Positions 39,236 through 51,461 of a stretch of 64,000 nucleotides of DNA are shown here, in pieces; position 1 is the stretch's first letter, and each line of letters starts with the position of its first letter. The notes under the pieces were generated by a model that saw nothing but the letters and a program-made list of their open reading frames with translations, made no database searches and had not been told where the DNA came from. The position numbers were made by a program, and so were the translations under genes. Where the stretch lies: positions 201,701 through 265,700 of the forward strand of contig KV425568.1 of assembly GCA_001632425.1 (NCBI GenBank), in the 5' to 3' direction. Source of the DNA: Neolentinus lepideus HHB14362 ss-1. Its lineage: Eukaryota; Basidiomycota; Agaricomycetes; Gloeophyllales; Gloeophyllaceae.

Positions 39236-40164
39236 ATGGCTACTCAACAGTTCGACCCAAACAACGCGCAGAACTTGGTCGAGGTACGGTGCCGGAGCCT
39301 TCGAACGGAACCAGAACCTGAGATCCCTTCTAGATCGAGAAACAGTGAGTCCAGCTCACATCGCGTCGGAGGAGAGTGATGGACGTGTAGCGGATCGTGT
39401 CGAGATTCGCTGTAAAGGCCGTTGAGCATGCACAGGTCAGTGCATCAATACGAATGGATGGCTCGGTCTGCTTAGGTGCATGCGGGACTTTGGGCGTTCG
39501 CCTACGCTAGACGTACTGGAACCTGCTCGAGAAGATCCCTCCCCGGGAGCTCAAGTTGACCAAGTACGTGCTTCTGTGACATCAATGGGATGGAGAAGAA
39601 GACAGCAGTGAATGTTGGGCGCGTAGGTTCGATGATGAGATATTCGAGCATGTCATGAAGGACTTCCCAGAACTCGCGGAAGAGCCGTACGACAAAGTCA
39701 CGAAGATCGACGAGGAGTGGATGAAGAGCAAGGAGGGGAAGGAGCGCTGGCGGCAGTTCATACAAGCGTGAGTAGTGAAACTATAATTTATGCTGCCTGG
39801 ATGACGGCCGCGGCAGGTATGAGAAGAAGGTCAAGGATTACAACTTTGGCTCTCTAATACGGACGGACGCGAGGGAGGAGTATGCAGAGCTCAACACGAT
39901 TTTCGGTGAGTCTCCTTCCTGTAAATAACCCTGTAACCGAACCGACCGACGTCTATGCAGTAACAAGAATACAGTTCTACGCTTACGAGGTACGCGTGTC
40001 TTCGCGCATTATCTATATTCCGGGTGCTAACCAAATGATCCTGTAATCAGATCTGCAGAAACAGGCTGGGCCTTAACGATCGTGCACACGAGATCGCTAA
40101 GGAAGAGGCAGCCAAGGAGCGACTCGAGAAGGAGGCCGCGAAGAAGAAAAAGAAAGCCACATAG
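39236..40164 (+). CDS. PBDC1: PBDC1-family protein (polysaccharide biosynthesis domain, DUF757)
   Basis: Seven exons (39236-39283, 39391-39435, 39511-39563, 39627-39767, 39817-39905, 39961-39989, 40051-40164) give 519 bases and 172 residues, the family size. Conserved blocks are RFAVKAVEHAQTYWNLLEK, KFDDEIFEHVMKDFPEL, YEKKVKDYNFGSLIRTDA, FVTRIQFYAYEICRNRLGLN and a Lys-rich end (EKEAAKKKKKAT). The family name is misleading: the yeast relative YPL225W is linked to chaperoning of the translation factor eEF1A (family knowledge, not visible here). It is small, cytosolic and conserved, with no oddity. Confidence 0.93.
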
Positions 40165-40341
40165 AGTCCTGACGGACTCGATGACATTGATACTGGTTTA
40201 TTGGACATTGCTCTAATAATGGTTTTTGGATATTCGGCAGTATCATTGATTGGAAGGCTCTTGTCTCGAAGTCTGAATAATAAGTCATAGCATTATTACT
40301 TTTCTAAGGTGTGAGCAGAACGTTGGTATCGCAGAGTCTCA

Positions 40342-41486
40342 CTACGACTCTACCTTGGGCTTCCTAACCCAGAACAAGTAATTACATGCCGTAGCACTGC
40401 CAAACGAGCTCGCTGCCCTCGGCGCGAGCATCCACGCATCCTTCCACGGGAGATATACCATCCCGCGCACCTCAGCCTGCACCCTTGCTGGAAGGCCGTG
40501 CTCATAGGTCCTTGTAATCCACGGACTTGTGCCTGATTGCGACCGGTACTTTTGGAAGAATGAAATCAGCTCGGAGGGGTTGACGAATTTGCTGTGGCTG
40601 TGGGTGCCGATGGTCACTTTGCGCAGGATGTACTCGGCCGCGACGATCGTGAGAAGGTAGGAAAGGGGCGTTCGAGCGATGGTGGAAAGAAAAAGATGGC
40701 CTCCGGGCTACAGCGAGTTCGGTAAGCCATGGGAGAAGGTGACAGGCATCTCACACCTTCAGAAGCTCAGCGCAGGAGGAAAGAAAGCCAGAAGGGTTGT
40801 CGACATGCTCGAGCACCTCCATGGAGCATACGACGTCGAAGCGCTGTGGGTTTCGTAGTAGATCTTCAGCCGAAGTATGCTGGTAAGTCAAGGACCCTGA
40901 GCTGCTGGACGGGTTTTGTGAGGAGAGGCGGGGGTCAGCGGCGCCGTGCAAGGATGCAATGCTGATGTTGGCCTCAGAGGCATCGATCCCTAGCGTACGG
41001 CCACCTAGTCGGGCAAGGCTCTGGAAATTTTATTGAGTTATGAATGGCTAGTTGGAGTGTGAAGAATTGTGCGGACTTCGGAGAGTAGCCCGCCTCCACA
41101 CCCAACGTCCACAACGTCCAGCCCATTCAGAAGATTCGCACCGTTCCCCATATAAACAGCAGCCTCCTCGCCCTGCTCCTCCCTGGCAACCTCCAGCATC
41201 TTCTCTCGGATGAACTGCATACGAATCGGATTCATTTTGTGCAGGAAGGCGAATTCGCCGTGCTCGTCCCACCAGTGCTGCGAAAGTCGGGAGAAGAGGG
41301 CTATCTCATCTGGATTGACAGTGGAGTAGCCCGAGGCTTGAGAGGATTCATGAAGACATCTCGAGGGGAAGCGGGCGAGACGTCGCTTCAAGGCGTGTCG
41401 GGTAGCTTGTCGAGCTACATTAGACCTAAGCGAATCGGGTCTGAACGACGCAGCCAAAAACAAGTCTTCACATACCCAATATTCAT
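40342..41486 (-). CDS. COQ3: Ubiquinone biosynthesis O-methyltransferase COQ3, mitochondrial
   Basis: This SAM-dependent methyltransferase (UbiG family) carries out both O-methylations of coenzyme Q in the mitochondrial matrix-side CoQ complex. Exons 41476-41486, 41077-41440, 40757-41020 and 40342-40707 sum to 1005 bases and give 334 residues. An Arg-rich, acid-poor presequence (SNVARQATRHALKRRLARF) targets mitochondria. The SAM-binding motif I is VVDVGCGGGLLSE, with the post-I block LGGRTLGIDASEANI; FDVVCSMEVLEHV and PGGHLFLSTIARTPLSY follow. The family's membrane-binding helix region is present. The first exon is only 11 bases and its intron 35 bases, so the exact N-terminus is the weakest part of the model. 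The start lies 190 bp from the divergent TOF1. Confidence 0.93.
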
Positions 41487-41676
41487 ACTGATGAACTACA
41501 AATAAATTAGCTGTAAGCTATTTGTTCCGATGAATCTTGTACAGTTGTCGTCGACGTGCAAGACAATGCAAGTCACAAGTCACGCGTGACCGTTCGTGTA
41601 GAAAGCCCCGCCACAGACGCGTTCGATCACAAAACGCGTACTCGTCGCTTGCCACGTCGTGCTTGTGCCCTGAGCC
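41487..41676. promoter_or_regulatory. Short bidirectional promoter between COQ3 and TOF1
   Basis: Only 190 bp separate the two start codons, so the regulatory DNA is shared. No TATA word was seen. Confidence 0.5.
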
Positions 41677-44600
41677 ATGGATGACGGCGACTCCCCCCAC
41701 TCATCTGATTCAGAGCAAGTTATTGACAGACGTGCTATCCTCGAGCCCGCAGTTCAAAGTGTCGTTGATGCGCTCGGCGGCTACGAGAACGGGCATTACC
41801 GGCTTGGCGACGAGGCTTACGGTTGTCTGAAGGATCTGAAGAAGTTCTGGCGGAAAGACGACACTGATGACGAGCGGACTGTTGCAAGGATATTCTGGGA
41901 GACGAGGGTGCTCCCGAACGATCTGGTGCCAATTTTGCTGGTGACGGCGGGGGAGGGCGACGTGCAGGACAAGAAGGCTATTGCGTGTCTGGATTTGATG
42001 GCGGCGATGACCTGGCCTATCGATATTGCGGAGGAGCTGAAGGAGCTTGATGAAGATTTGGACAAGGGGTCGGATTATACCCAGCTGCTCACTAGTCACC
42101 TCCACTACAAGGCGGCCATTTTGAAGCCAGGTGTGCTCGAGTCTATCTTCGGTATAGTTGTGCCATGTATCACAAAAGGCAAGAGGGAGAGAAAGGAGAA
42201 GGATGTGCAGATAATCAATGTCGCTCTCTTCCTCATCCGCAATCTGGCCTTCATAAAGGATCCTCCGCCTAATATGTACACCTCGTCAGACCGGACAGAA
42301 CTAGCGTCTCTACAGTCAAAGCTTGTCAAGAGACTATCAGAGGCTCATTTAACTGATCTCGTCATGACGATTGCATCGAATGCCTTAGACCCTTTATACA
42401 ACGGATGGAATACGCTGGCCCTCGAGATCCTCTACCTCTTATTCCGCGGGATTGTGCCTGCTTCACTATCTATGGATCAAACGAAGGTACGTCCTAAACT
42501 CTCCTTGCAGTATTCTGCTACATTTCGAGACTTCAGCAACCCACTGCCACTTTGCACCGTCTGCTTGAGGTCGAACAACGCATTCGACGGGATGTAGCAC
42601 GGAATACCTCATCGAGGCACTCCCGGTTCGGGACGACCATATCAGTCAAGCTGAACCCCAAGCGCGCTGAGCAGGCGGAATCTTCGTCGGGCTTGTCCTC
42701 TCAGACTTTCGTGATGCACCGCCAACAGGCTATAAACGGCGAGGCCGGGAGCATAATGGACTTGTCTAAGAGATCGAAGGCACAGAAAGGGAAGAAAATT
42801 GACGAGTTAGCCAGAGAGGATAACCTTTCCATGGATGCCAGATCGATCCTGCAAACGTTGGCGCGAACTTTTGTCGAGTCCGCTTTAAATCGTACGATCA
42901 CCCTTAATCCTTCATGGAATAAACCTCCTTGACATATGTTGGTGCTAGCATTTCTATCATCGATACTAAAGGACATAAAGGCAGAGCGTGCCAAGGTTAC
43001 GGAGAAGGACAACCTGCGCCTTCTGTATGTCACGAAGTGGTTCCTTGAATTCTTCCTACGCGAACGGACAGCACGTAGCGCGCGAGATGGGGAGAACTGG
43101 GACTTCGGCCTAATAGCAGAGGTGACCGATCGTGGCTGGATCGTCTGGGTCCTCAAGCGGATGCGCGAGGCCGTGGAAGAGAAGGTGCGATGATTGCATA
43201 GACACTAGTCAGTGTTGTGCTGATCGATCTGCTCAGCCGAAACTCTGGAACGAATTGCAAGCAGGCATCGAGTGCCTCACACATTTGCTCTCTTTGATCG
43301 ATAGTATGATCAGCAGCAGCGACGCTGATGAGAATATTCTCGAGGCTGCAGAAATTCTGCAGCAACAGTTGATTTACAGCGGGGAGATTCTTGACGTTGC
43401 GTTCCAAAGCCTACAAACGTACAGAGAAGGCACGCAGTCCCTGGCGTATTTGCGAGCGAGTGTGAGCCTTGCATATAATTTGTTCAAGATGCTAGAAAAG
43501 TGGAGTAAGACGAAGGGCGAGATGTACGTGAGGAAGCGGGTGAAGGCGAGGAAGAAGAAGGGCAAAGGTAACTGATGTTGCGACTTAGTCACTGGGTTCA
43601 GTGCTTATTGGTTTAGTTGTAGGCAGGAGTACGGAGGAGGGAGAGGGTGTAGCAGATGTTGAAGACGTCGATTCGGCTTCTGAACCAGAAGAGGCAGTGC
43701 GAGAAACCTCGCTAACTCTCGAGGCCTTCGAACTGGTAGGTGAGACTCTGATCATAAGAACGACTGCTGACGGCGAGTCAATGCAGCGTTTTGCACATAG
43801 CGAGATCAACCATACACTCTTGGCGTATTTGTCTCGATACAGGGAGTTTGACTCCCCCGAGGAGATGAAGCGAATCGTGAAGTTGCTCCACCGACAAGCC
43901 GTCAAAGCGAAAGCCGAGGGATTATTCTTCCAGGCACGTGTAACTTTATTTAACCTTGAGATCGCCCTGATTTATGCTTTCCTAGGTGTCAACCCTCGAC
44001 CTGTTCAAAGTAATTTTGGCAGACCAAAAGTCGCTGCCGAAGGATCAACCTTACAAAGATCTTGTTGCTTTGATCAATTACATCTTGCGACAGTTCTTCA
44101 AAGCAGTTGATGAAGAACCTCTACTGATTGTCGAGGTTTGCATCATTAGCTCAATCATGTAGGCACAGACTTAAGTCGCTTGTCCAGGCGTTCTTCCCTA
44201 AGAACCGAGGAGCATGGAAGAAGCTATCGAGTTGGGAGCCTGAGCCTAAAGTCAAGTCCGAAGAAAAGACAATCACAGACACGAGGTTCCCACCGGATGT
44301 CCAGGTCAAGAAAGGCTACTCCTGGAGCGAACAGTTGGGCATTGCGATTGCTTGCCTGACAGAGGACGGGAAGCACGAGCTGGTAGAATGGATCAAGGAC
44401 GTTCGTAGTCTCGCAGAGTTTTTCCAGCGGGCGACAATAAGATGACAATAATTTGTTGCTGCAGATCTTGACGTTGGTAATCGCACAGAGGAAGCGGATC
44501 GTCGAGGAGACGGATGGTTGCAGTTCAAAGACTGCTCTACAAAGTGATGCTGAATCCGATGCCGAGGACGTTTTCATCGATACAAAAAGAGGTCCGTCCG

Positions 44601-45708
44601 ATGAAGCGCTAGAGAAGTTCACAGACTACTGTGAGTGCTTTGATTAACTCTTTCGAGCTCAGTTGACACTTAGTGCAGTAATACCGTATGTTAACGATGA
44701 ACAAGCGGACGCCGCCACGAGGAATCCGCATTTGAAGCTCGTGTTTCGTTTGCTGAAGTTCGAGGCTATCGATGAAGGTGACCGATGCAAGAATAAATTT
44801 TTCTAGCGGGTGCTGACTCGAGTGCAGACGCTGACGAATTTGAATGGCATGTGCCCAAGGCAATCAAACCGGATGAACTACAAAGCAACCGCAATGTCAT
44901 CGAACAATTCCTTGCGAATCCTATCGACCTTGGAGGCAAGAAGGCATCTACAATGCTGACGAAGAAGGCTCGCCGCCGCCGACGTCGGCGGCAACCCACT
45001 CCAGCCTCCGACTCAGAGTCTGACATTTTGGATGACGAGCCTAAAAAGAAGGCCAAGAAGAAAAAGGAAGCTAACCAATACAAATCGGCACAATTCATCG
45101 AAGACAGTGAGGAGGATGAGGGTGAGATGGAGGCGTTTTTCGAAAAGGAAAAACAGCTTAGAGAAAGGATGGCGTTAGCCGCTATGGAGAACGGAAAAGT
45201 TGCCACGATGCGGTCCACAGGTACAAAGAAACGCCGAAAGAAGGGCGCAGATGACAAGCCCAAGCAACGGAAGAAGCGAAGAGGCGAACCCAGTATCCCC
45301 GACCGTCGCTCCCCTTCGACTGACGCGCTCCCGCAGAACGCCTCAGACAGTTCTGATAGCGAACCCGATGTCTTCGGTTCATACCGCGTTTCTCCTGCAA
45401 GCACTAGCCACACGAGCCCACCGATGGAGGAGGCGTCGCTCATGCCCGAGTCCAAGGTCCGACCGCGACCGAAGCCCCGCTTCCGCCGCCGTACCTCATC
45501 CCCTGGAGTGCTCCCTCCATCATCGACTGACCCACCGGAGGTAGATGAAGTAAGGGACGACGGTCAGATGTCAGCGGAAGACTCGGATTCTAAGATTCGG
45601 ACTTCTTCTGCTCTTGTGGAGGGAAGCGAGGAAAAGGGCGATCATGCGTCAACAAGGGGCCAACGCGTCAGACAGAAGGGGCGTCTTGTCTTGTCGGACG
45701 AGGATTGA
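41677..45708 (+). CDS. TOF1: TOF1/Timeless, replication fork protection complex subunit
   Basis: This partner of Csm3/Tipin at replication forks pauses and stabilises forks and relays checkpoint signals in the nucleus. Ten exons (41677-42486, 42537-42891, 42949-43184, 43237-43567, 43617-43939, 43986-44135, 44188-44400, 44465-44630, 44679-44777, 44828-45708) sum to 3564 bases and encode 1187 residues. The N-terminal Timeless domain (residues about 15-300) shows ALGGYENGHYRLGDEAYGCL, FWETRVLPNDLVPILL and INVALFLIRNLAFIKDPP. The middle holds MYVRKRVKARKKKGKG and WSEQLGIAIACLTEDGKHEL. The C-terminal 290 residues are low-complexity, alternating acidic patches (SDSESDILDDEP) with Lys/Arg runs that act as nuclear signals and phosphosites. 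All splice phases agree. No lesion was seen. Confidence 0.95.
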
Positions 45709-48700
45709 TGCCCATTATTTGCTATCATCGTGTACTACGATCGCTATCATCGGTTGAGTCCGAGCGCTAGCTTGTATTAGCTGTATTAACTGATCTGACT
45801 ATTGGACTTATGGTGTTTGTGCATTGCCTCGCAACCGTTGACGATTCGACATCACCAACCAGACGAACTTGGTAGGACGGAGCGCCGTTCCCTGAAACCC
45901 GGGGTCGCAAATTCCCTGTATAGCGCTAACCCGAACCAGATAGTACGAGCTGAAATGAGAGAAGGGAAGAAAGCAGTTATGCTTCGTGAAGTAACGGCCA
46001 CCAACTACCCAAGGCGTGTTGCGGCCTCACCGCTGGTTATGCTAACGGAGAGGGTATCTTCCCGTTGTAAAGTCATAAAACAAAGTCTCGAACCCATTTC
46101 CATCTAGATTCTGAACGCGGAGAACTAGGTGTGGAGGCTTCCTCCAGCGAGCCTGCCGCTCTGGATGCTAGTTGATCCGGCGGCACCAAAGCATCGTAGG
46201 CCTTGGCGGCCCTCGGAGGCTCAAATACTTAGAATCTCTTCGATGTAACCGAGGCCCCACTCCTCATAGCGTAGTCATATTATTCCTTCTCCAATACGCA
46301 TCTCTTGGACCCTGATGCTCATTAGGTTTTCGATTTACCTAAAACCTGTTTAAGTAAGGTCCTGACGAACGGAAGGGTCGATCCATCTCGTCGCAGGGAG
46401 ATAAGAAGAGACACTTGCCAACGTGTCGTCTGACATTAGATGAACTTCTCACTTCTACTACAACGCCAACCCTTCTCAGGCATCAAATTCATTTCCCATG
46501 TCACAAAGCCCGCGAAGCAGAGAGCTCCGACAGATGCGATTGAATAGAACGTGACCGTGAGCAGGCTACGAGGACCGGAAAGATCAATTTCCCGACTCTG
46601 ATGTATCCTGAACAAGGTATAGTACAACGCGCAGTTTCACCGTTGCAACCCGCGAATGGTGGGGCGGCAAATGAACAACACGCCAAGCTAGCTGAGGGAG
46701 ATATCGATAAGTCGCCGGTGGATGAACGTACTTTTGACGTCAAAAGCACAGCGCTTGGTCATCGAACCGCGGATAGCTGCCGCTAGCTTCGCGGGCGAGA
46801 GACGCTGGCAACTAGCTCGCGATATATCTACCGCTCTACGCAGGAGTCGAGCCATTATCACGGTATTTGACATCGCTTGGGAGCGACACCGCGGTGCTTT
46901 CCCAGCCAAACTCAATCACAGCCTGCATACCGGGCCGTGGAATAAATGGAGAACCTAGAAATGCCGGGCCGCGTTTGCGCGCTGGTGCACCAATGCACGC
47001 CACAAATTCCCAAGAACGTAGACCCGGGAGGATTATGACTGAAGTGAGACGCACGTCGAACAAGCAGACCCTGACAACTGTGGAACGCGAGCCGTGTGTG
47101 GGGAGCACAGTCACTAGTCCTAGCAATAATTTGTTGAGCGTCTAGCGTAGTATCCATCGCTGCGGCGTTTAAGACTCTGTGATGATGAATCATGGAACTA
47201 GTTAATCGATGCCAGCGTCACCGTCCGAAAATCCGAAGCCACGAGGAGCAAATTCACGGGCATCTCACAGCAACCAATAAGGCTAATACCGTGATGCAAT
47301 CCAGAAGAATTGAGCAACCAATTGGCCGCGTTTGAAATCATAACTAGCGTGCCAGTATGCGGAAGACGGAGAGCCTATGGGAGGGTTCAGGGTACGGGGA
47401 GTTGAATGCTGAGCTAGGTTGAATCGTACTAGACTAGCCAACCTCAGAATTTGCCGGAGGTAGACGCCAAGTTGCCGATCTCTCCAGGGGACCACAGACT
47501 CAGACATATATGGACCATGACTAGAATGCAGTCTGATTTGGTACGAGAGGAACAAGCCGACATTAATGGAGCTAAGATCCGTAGATGTTAAATTACATTC
47601 CAGGGCAATGAAGATCGTCGGTGCAACGTACTCAAGAGTCAAGGTAAAATGCTGCCAGTACTCGGGCGCGTCGATGCTGGTTGTATAGGAAGCTTCAGGC
47701 GATAGTCGTGGTAGAGTGGCCAGGCGTGCGGCCTAGGAATGAGAAGGAGCGGCGACCTGGAAGAGGCACAGCAAGTAGTCCGCGCAATAGAGATTGCATC
47801 GATCGGAAATACTGCCTCCGAGGAGCCTTAGTTGGGAATGCACGGTGTAGCTTACAAAAGGCCGAGTGCACGAGGCTAAGTTGATTAAAGGAAGACGACT
47901 CAAAACGATGAGAATATGTTTATAAACGCACAGGACTATCCCCCAAGCAGCATGCGTGGGTGTGAGGCCTGCGAGAGCTCAGGTGACTGTGGGTTGCGGG
48001 TAACTGTTATAATCGCCACTGGTCCGGTGAAGTCGGTGGATATAACATCTCGAAAAGGCGCCATCAGACCCACGGGGGCACGACCCTGCATCGTCCGTGG
48101 CTGACCGGTCTACAAAGGCAGGCTGCAGCCGCCGTCCCGGGCCTGTCGGTGAATAGACTCGAGGCAATAGCCGACCCACTAAATTACCTAATTAGTGGGT
48201 TTGCAGCCTCGCGGAGTTTTTCTGGGGACATACCATCTCTGGTGACACTGCTGGTGACACTGTCTCCGACGAAGGCAGTTTGATCGCCGATTCCAGAATA
48301 TATGCTGCGTTGATTCGAGAACAAGACGAGAGGGACCTCGACGCCGTCATTGAACTCGAAAGACAAGACAACATTGCCACTGGTCAAAGGAGGCATGGCG
48401 ACAGAAAGCGGAGGTGCGGAGGGTCTGGCCATGGAAGCTGGAGCGGCAGACGAGAAGCGAGGGAGTACAGAGAAATCGAAGCTCGGATAAGCGAGATGGA
48501 CATCCCTGATGATGTTCCTTGTTTGGTGCAGCCTTGATTTAAACACGCCAGGTTCTTGTCCTGCGTGCGACGGAGAAAAGCGAAAGCGACCGAAAATCCG
48601 CTAAGTCGAATCGAGCTGTTTGGAGGCACCCGACCCAACACAGCGGTTGGCGCTACCGGTCAAATAACGGCCTTTATAAAGGTGTGTCCATTTCCCGGAC

Positions 48701-48772
48701 TACATCAGCCAAGCATCATCCTCTTCGATTCCAGGAGCGCGTCTCCCACTTACGTTACCAGACATTACCGAC
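45709..48772. other. 3.06 kb region with no supported gene
   Basis: Both strands carry only short frames of irregular composition. None shows a domain, repeats, or splice-consistent extension. One 85-codon plus-strand frame (48280-48537, DERDLDAVIELERQDN, AREYREIEARISEMD) looks somewhat protein-like and could be an exon of an unknown gene. The last few hundred bases should hold the bZIP promoter. In a genome otherwise packed tightly this gap is unusual and may be a decayed insertion. Confidence 0.4.
46731..46746. promoter_or_regulatory. 16 bp perfect palindrome with CRE core
   Basis: CTTTTGACGTCAAAAG is a perfect palindrome centred on TGACGTCA, the ATF/CREB bZIP binding site. It lies 2 kb upstream of the bZIP gene. 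A functional link is speculative. Confidence 0.3.
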
Positions 48773-50049
48773 ATGACGCCCTCTCCAAGCAGCTCATGTG
48801 CGGGCAACGCCCAGAGCCCCTCCGGTGCTAGTGAACGCCCTGAGCGCAGCCGGAACGCCAAAGCGCAGGCTAGGCATCGCGCGAAACGGAAAGCCTATAT
48901 CGAGCAGGTAACGACTTCCCGTTTCGCCAGCGCGCTGTTTTCCCGGGACACTGACGTTATGTGATATGTAGCTGGAACAAACTGTGGTCAAGTTGCAGAC
49001 CATCATGAACCTCTCACCGGAGCAAGTGGCGGCCCTGCCCCCTCCCTCGGTCCGCATACGTGAACTCGAGCAGGAGAACCAAAGGCTCCACCATGAGCTC
49101 GATCGAGTAAGAAGACAGCTCGAGCACAAGACACTGCAGCTCCAGCAATTTGCCATGGATCGCAGGATCGCGTTCCCGAACGTCGTGGATCGTGATGATA
49201 GTCGAGACTATAAGCGCAGACGCATGTCGGGTGAAGGCGCATATCTTGTAAGTGGTCCCGATTCTTTGGTTGTTGCGTTACATTGGCCCATACTGACTTC
49301 CATTGCAGAGCCCAACCGAATCACCTCGGCCAGTACATGAATCTGCCTCTCGACCTTCTCTTCACCTCCCACTTCCCGTCTCTCATCCTAATGCTGCTCC
49401 CTCTCCTCATGCTTCTTCTCAGCACTCTGCTGTCCCTTCCTCCAATTCAATATACCCATTAGAAGTGCATCCATTCCAAATGCCAGATACACCATCCGGC
49501 TCGACAGCCTCGAGCCCATCAGTCTCGGCGAGTACTCTTTCCCTATCTTTCACCGTCGCACAGCCGGCCGGATGAACCGTGCGCGAGAGCTCTTGGGATC
49601 CTAGTGACATATGTTTCTTTATCACCAGCAGCCACCCCGTATGATGTCAATGTCATCGCCAGGACACGCACACTCTACAAATGGTCACACTCTCAACGGA
49701 TATGCATCTCAATCTATGCACCACATGTCGGCAGGGGTCGGGAGCCCGATTAACGAAAATTCTGTTTCTGTTCCTTTCTATGCGCAAAACACAAGCAGCC
49801 AGTATCATCTCATCAAAATGGAGGAGGATCCTTACTATGTGCGTTCCTCGTTCCAAAACACAAAGCTATTTTTGTTCTGATTTTGATTGATTTTTTCTTC
49901 GCATCGTTTCCACTCCACAGGAACAACCGGCGAACCAGAACCACTGCACTCCATTTAACGCATACGGTGGCACGCAGTCCGATATGAGCAGCTGGCCTGC
50001 CTACAATTCTGCGGACCGTACACAGCTTCAACACAGGATGAATGCCTGA
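48773..50049 (+). CDS. bZIP transcription factor, Yap/Pap1-like basic region
   Basis: Five exons (48773-48907, 48972-49247, 49309-49554, 49629-49838, 49921-50049) all join in phase 0 and give 331 residues. The basic region at residues about 28-45 is ERSRNAKAQARHRAKRKAYI, with the invariant Asn and Arg spaced as N-x7-R. It runs into a coiled coil: LEQTVVKLQ, an insert (NLSPEQVAALPPPS), then VRIRELEQENQRLHHELDRV and RRQLEHKTLQLQQ. The insert splits the zipper. The C-terminal half is Ser/Pro/His-rich activation-type sequence. The third intron uses a weak donor (gtcgca at 49555) and is the least certain junction. It probably binds DNA as a dimer in the nucleus; target genes are unknown. Confidence 0.85.
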
Positions 50050-51461
50050 CATTTGCGCCTGTCCCTGCCCGCCGCGATCATGTTTTGCTTCCAGTTATTT
50101 AGGCCCCGACCCGCTGAAAATGGTGCGATTGTGATCGATACCCCTCGTCTAGTCCTTCATTGCTTTAGCTATCTGTATCATATCTGTCTCATGCGCTATC
50201 GTAGCTGTGATTTGTTCGGTTCTGCTGTTTTGTTCGCCAAATTTTGTGTGCCATTCAGTTCCGCCGGTTTCCCGCCCCATCTGCTGTGCTCCTTGGGATC
50301 CTTGGGATCCTTGGGAGAGACATAGCCTGAGTGTACCTGGTAAGCACAGTTCAGCGGTGTCGCGGGTTGGAAGACGTTGTGTGAGAGTAAAGCACACATG
50401 TGCACATGTAACGCTGAACGAGAGTCTGGCTCGATAAGACGTGTATTTCCACTACTCTAAACGGACGCGCCGGGCGCACTCTGAATGGCTTTAGGGTTTG
50501 ATGTTCTTTGTCGGGAACTTCGTCTGTCATATTAATTTCTTTTTATTTGCGCACGGGGAAGGGGGACGCGTTCGAAGAAAAAGGAAGGATCGACATTTGG
50601 ACAAGGCCGGAAAGTGACATCGGACCATGGGAGCAGTTAAGCTGCAGTTTATAGCCCCGCCCGATGCCTTATTACGTGTGTAGGCTTCTGAGTAAGTTGG
50701 AGGGGCGGAGCCGCCTGATCCTCGAGAGCTGCCTCTAGTAGCTCGAGTTGCGGTTGAGTTGCACATTGGGCGGACACACGTATCAAGTGGGCGTTAGTGC
50801 TGCTGCGTAGAGCGATGTTCGAGGCCGAAGGGCGCCGTGACTTTCAACGGCCGGAAATTTGACTACACAGTCTATACTGCTTCAGTGGTTTGAGGCCGAG
50901 GTTCCCCGTCATTATTGCGTTCATTCTTGCATGGCACTAACCGCCTTTACACCTCTCCAGGATCGTCGGCTGTATAGAATATCCTAGCTCGACTATAGTG
51001 CAATAATATCGAGAAACGTAAATGGAACAAAGCCCGCGAAACACGTTGCGCGTAAACTCAAAAACAAGACTAGTATTGTGGGTCGTGATAACCTCTACGA
51101 CTCGACACCGAGGACCATACTACTTTGACTATGCTCGATAACTTCGCGCTTTTGGACAAAGCATGTTCGAGAGAGACTCTGTTGATCTCTACCAGCAAAC
51201 CTCGGTCATATCGCTAATGAACAATAGGCTTAGCACTCAAACGACCTTGCCGAAGTTTGTTGGGACTGGGGCCATCAATTGTCTTCACTTCCGAGTACGA
51301 CCTTTATTTCTCGGCAATATTACTAGAACGGTCACTCCCTTTGTTCCTTACTTCTTGCTGTGGCGCGTACTCGGGTGGCCAAAGCGCATGTGCACTAAAA
51401 CTCGCGATCGATGCGATTAAGCGATTTACATCTTCGTTCTTACCGTTCTGAACCTGCTGTA
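50050..51461. other. Intergenic region, 1.4 kb
   Basis: This holds the 3' flank of the bZIP gene and the upstream flank of the transaldolase-like gene. Short frames only. A minus-strand 79-codon frame (50527-50766) and a plus-strand 85-codon frame (51163-51420) show no recognisable content. Confidence 0.5.
50291..50316. repeat. Microsatellite-like tandem repeat, 9 bp unit, 2.9 copies
   Basis: The unit ccttgggat is repeated twice in full and followed by ccttggga. It lies in the likely 3' UTR or flank of the bZIP gene. Confidence 0.8.

Noticed and set aside
44766..45455. 229-codon minus-strand frame opposite TOF1
   Set aside because: It is the antisense of the last TOF1 exon; its Ser/Phe richness comes from the Lys/Asp-rich sense strand.
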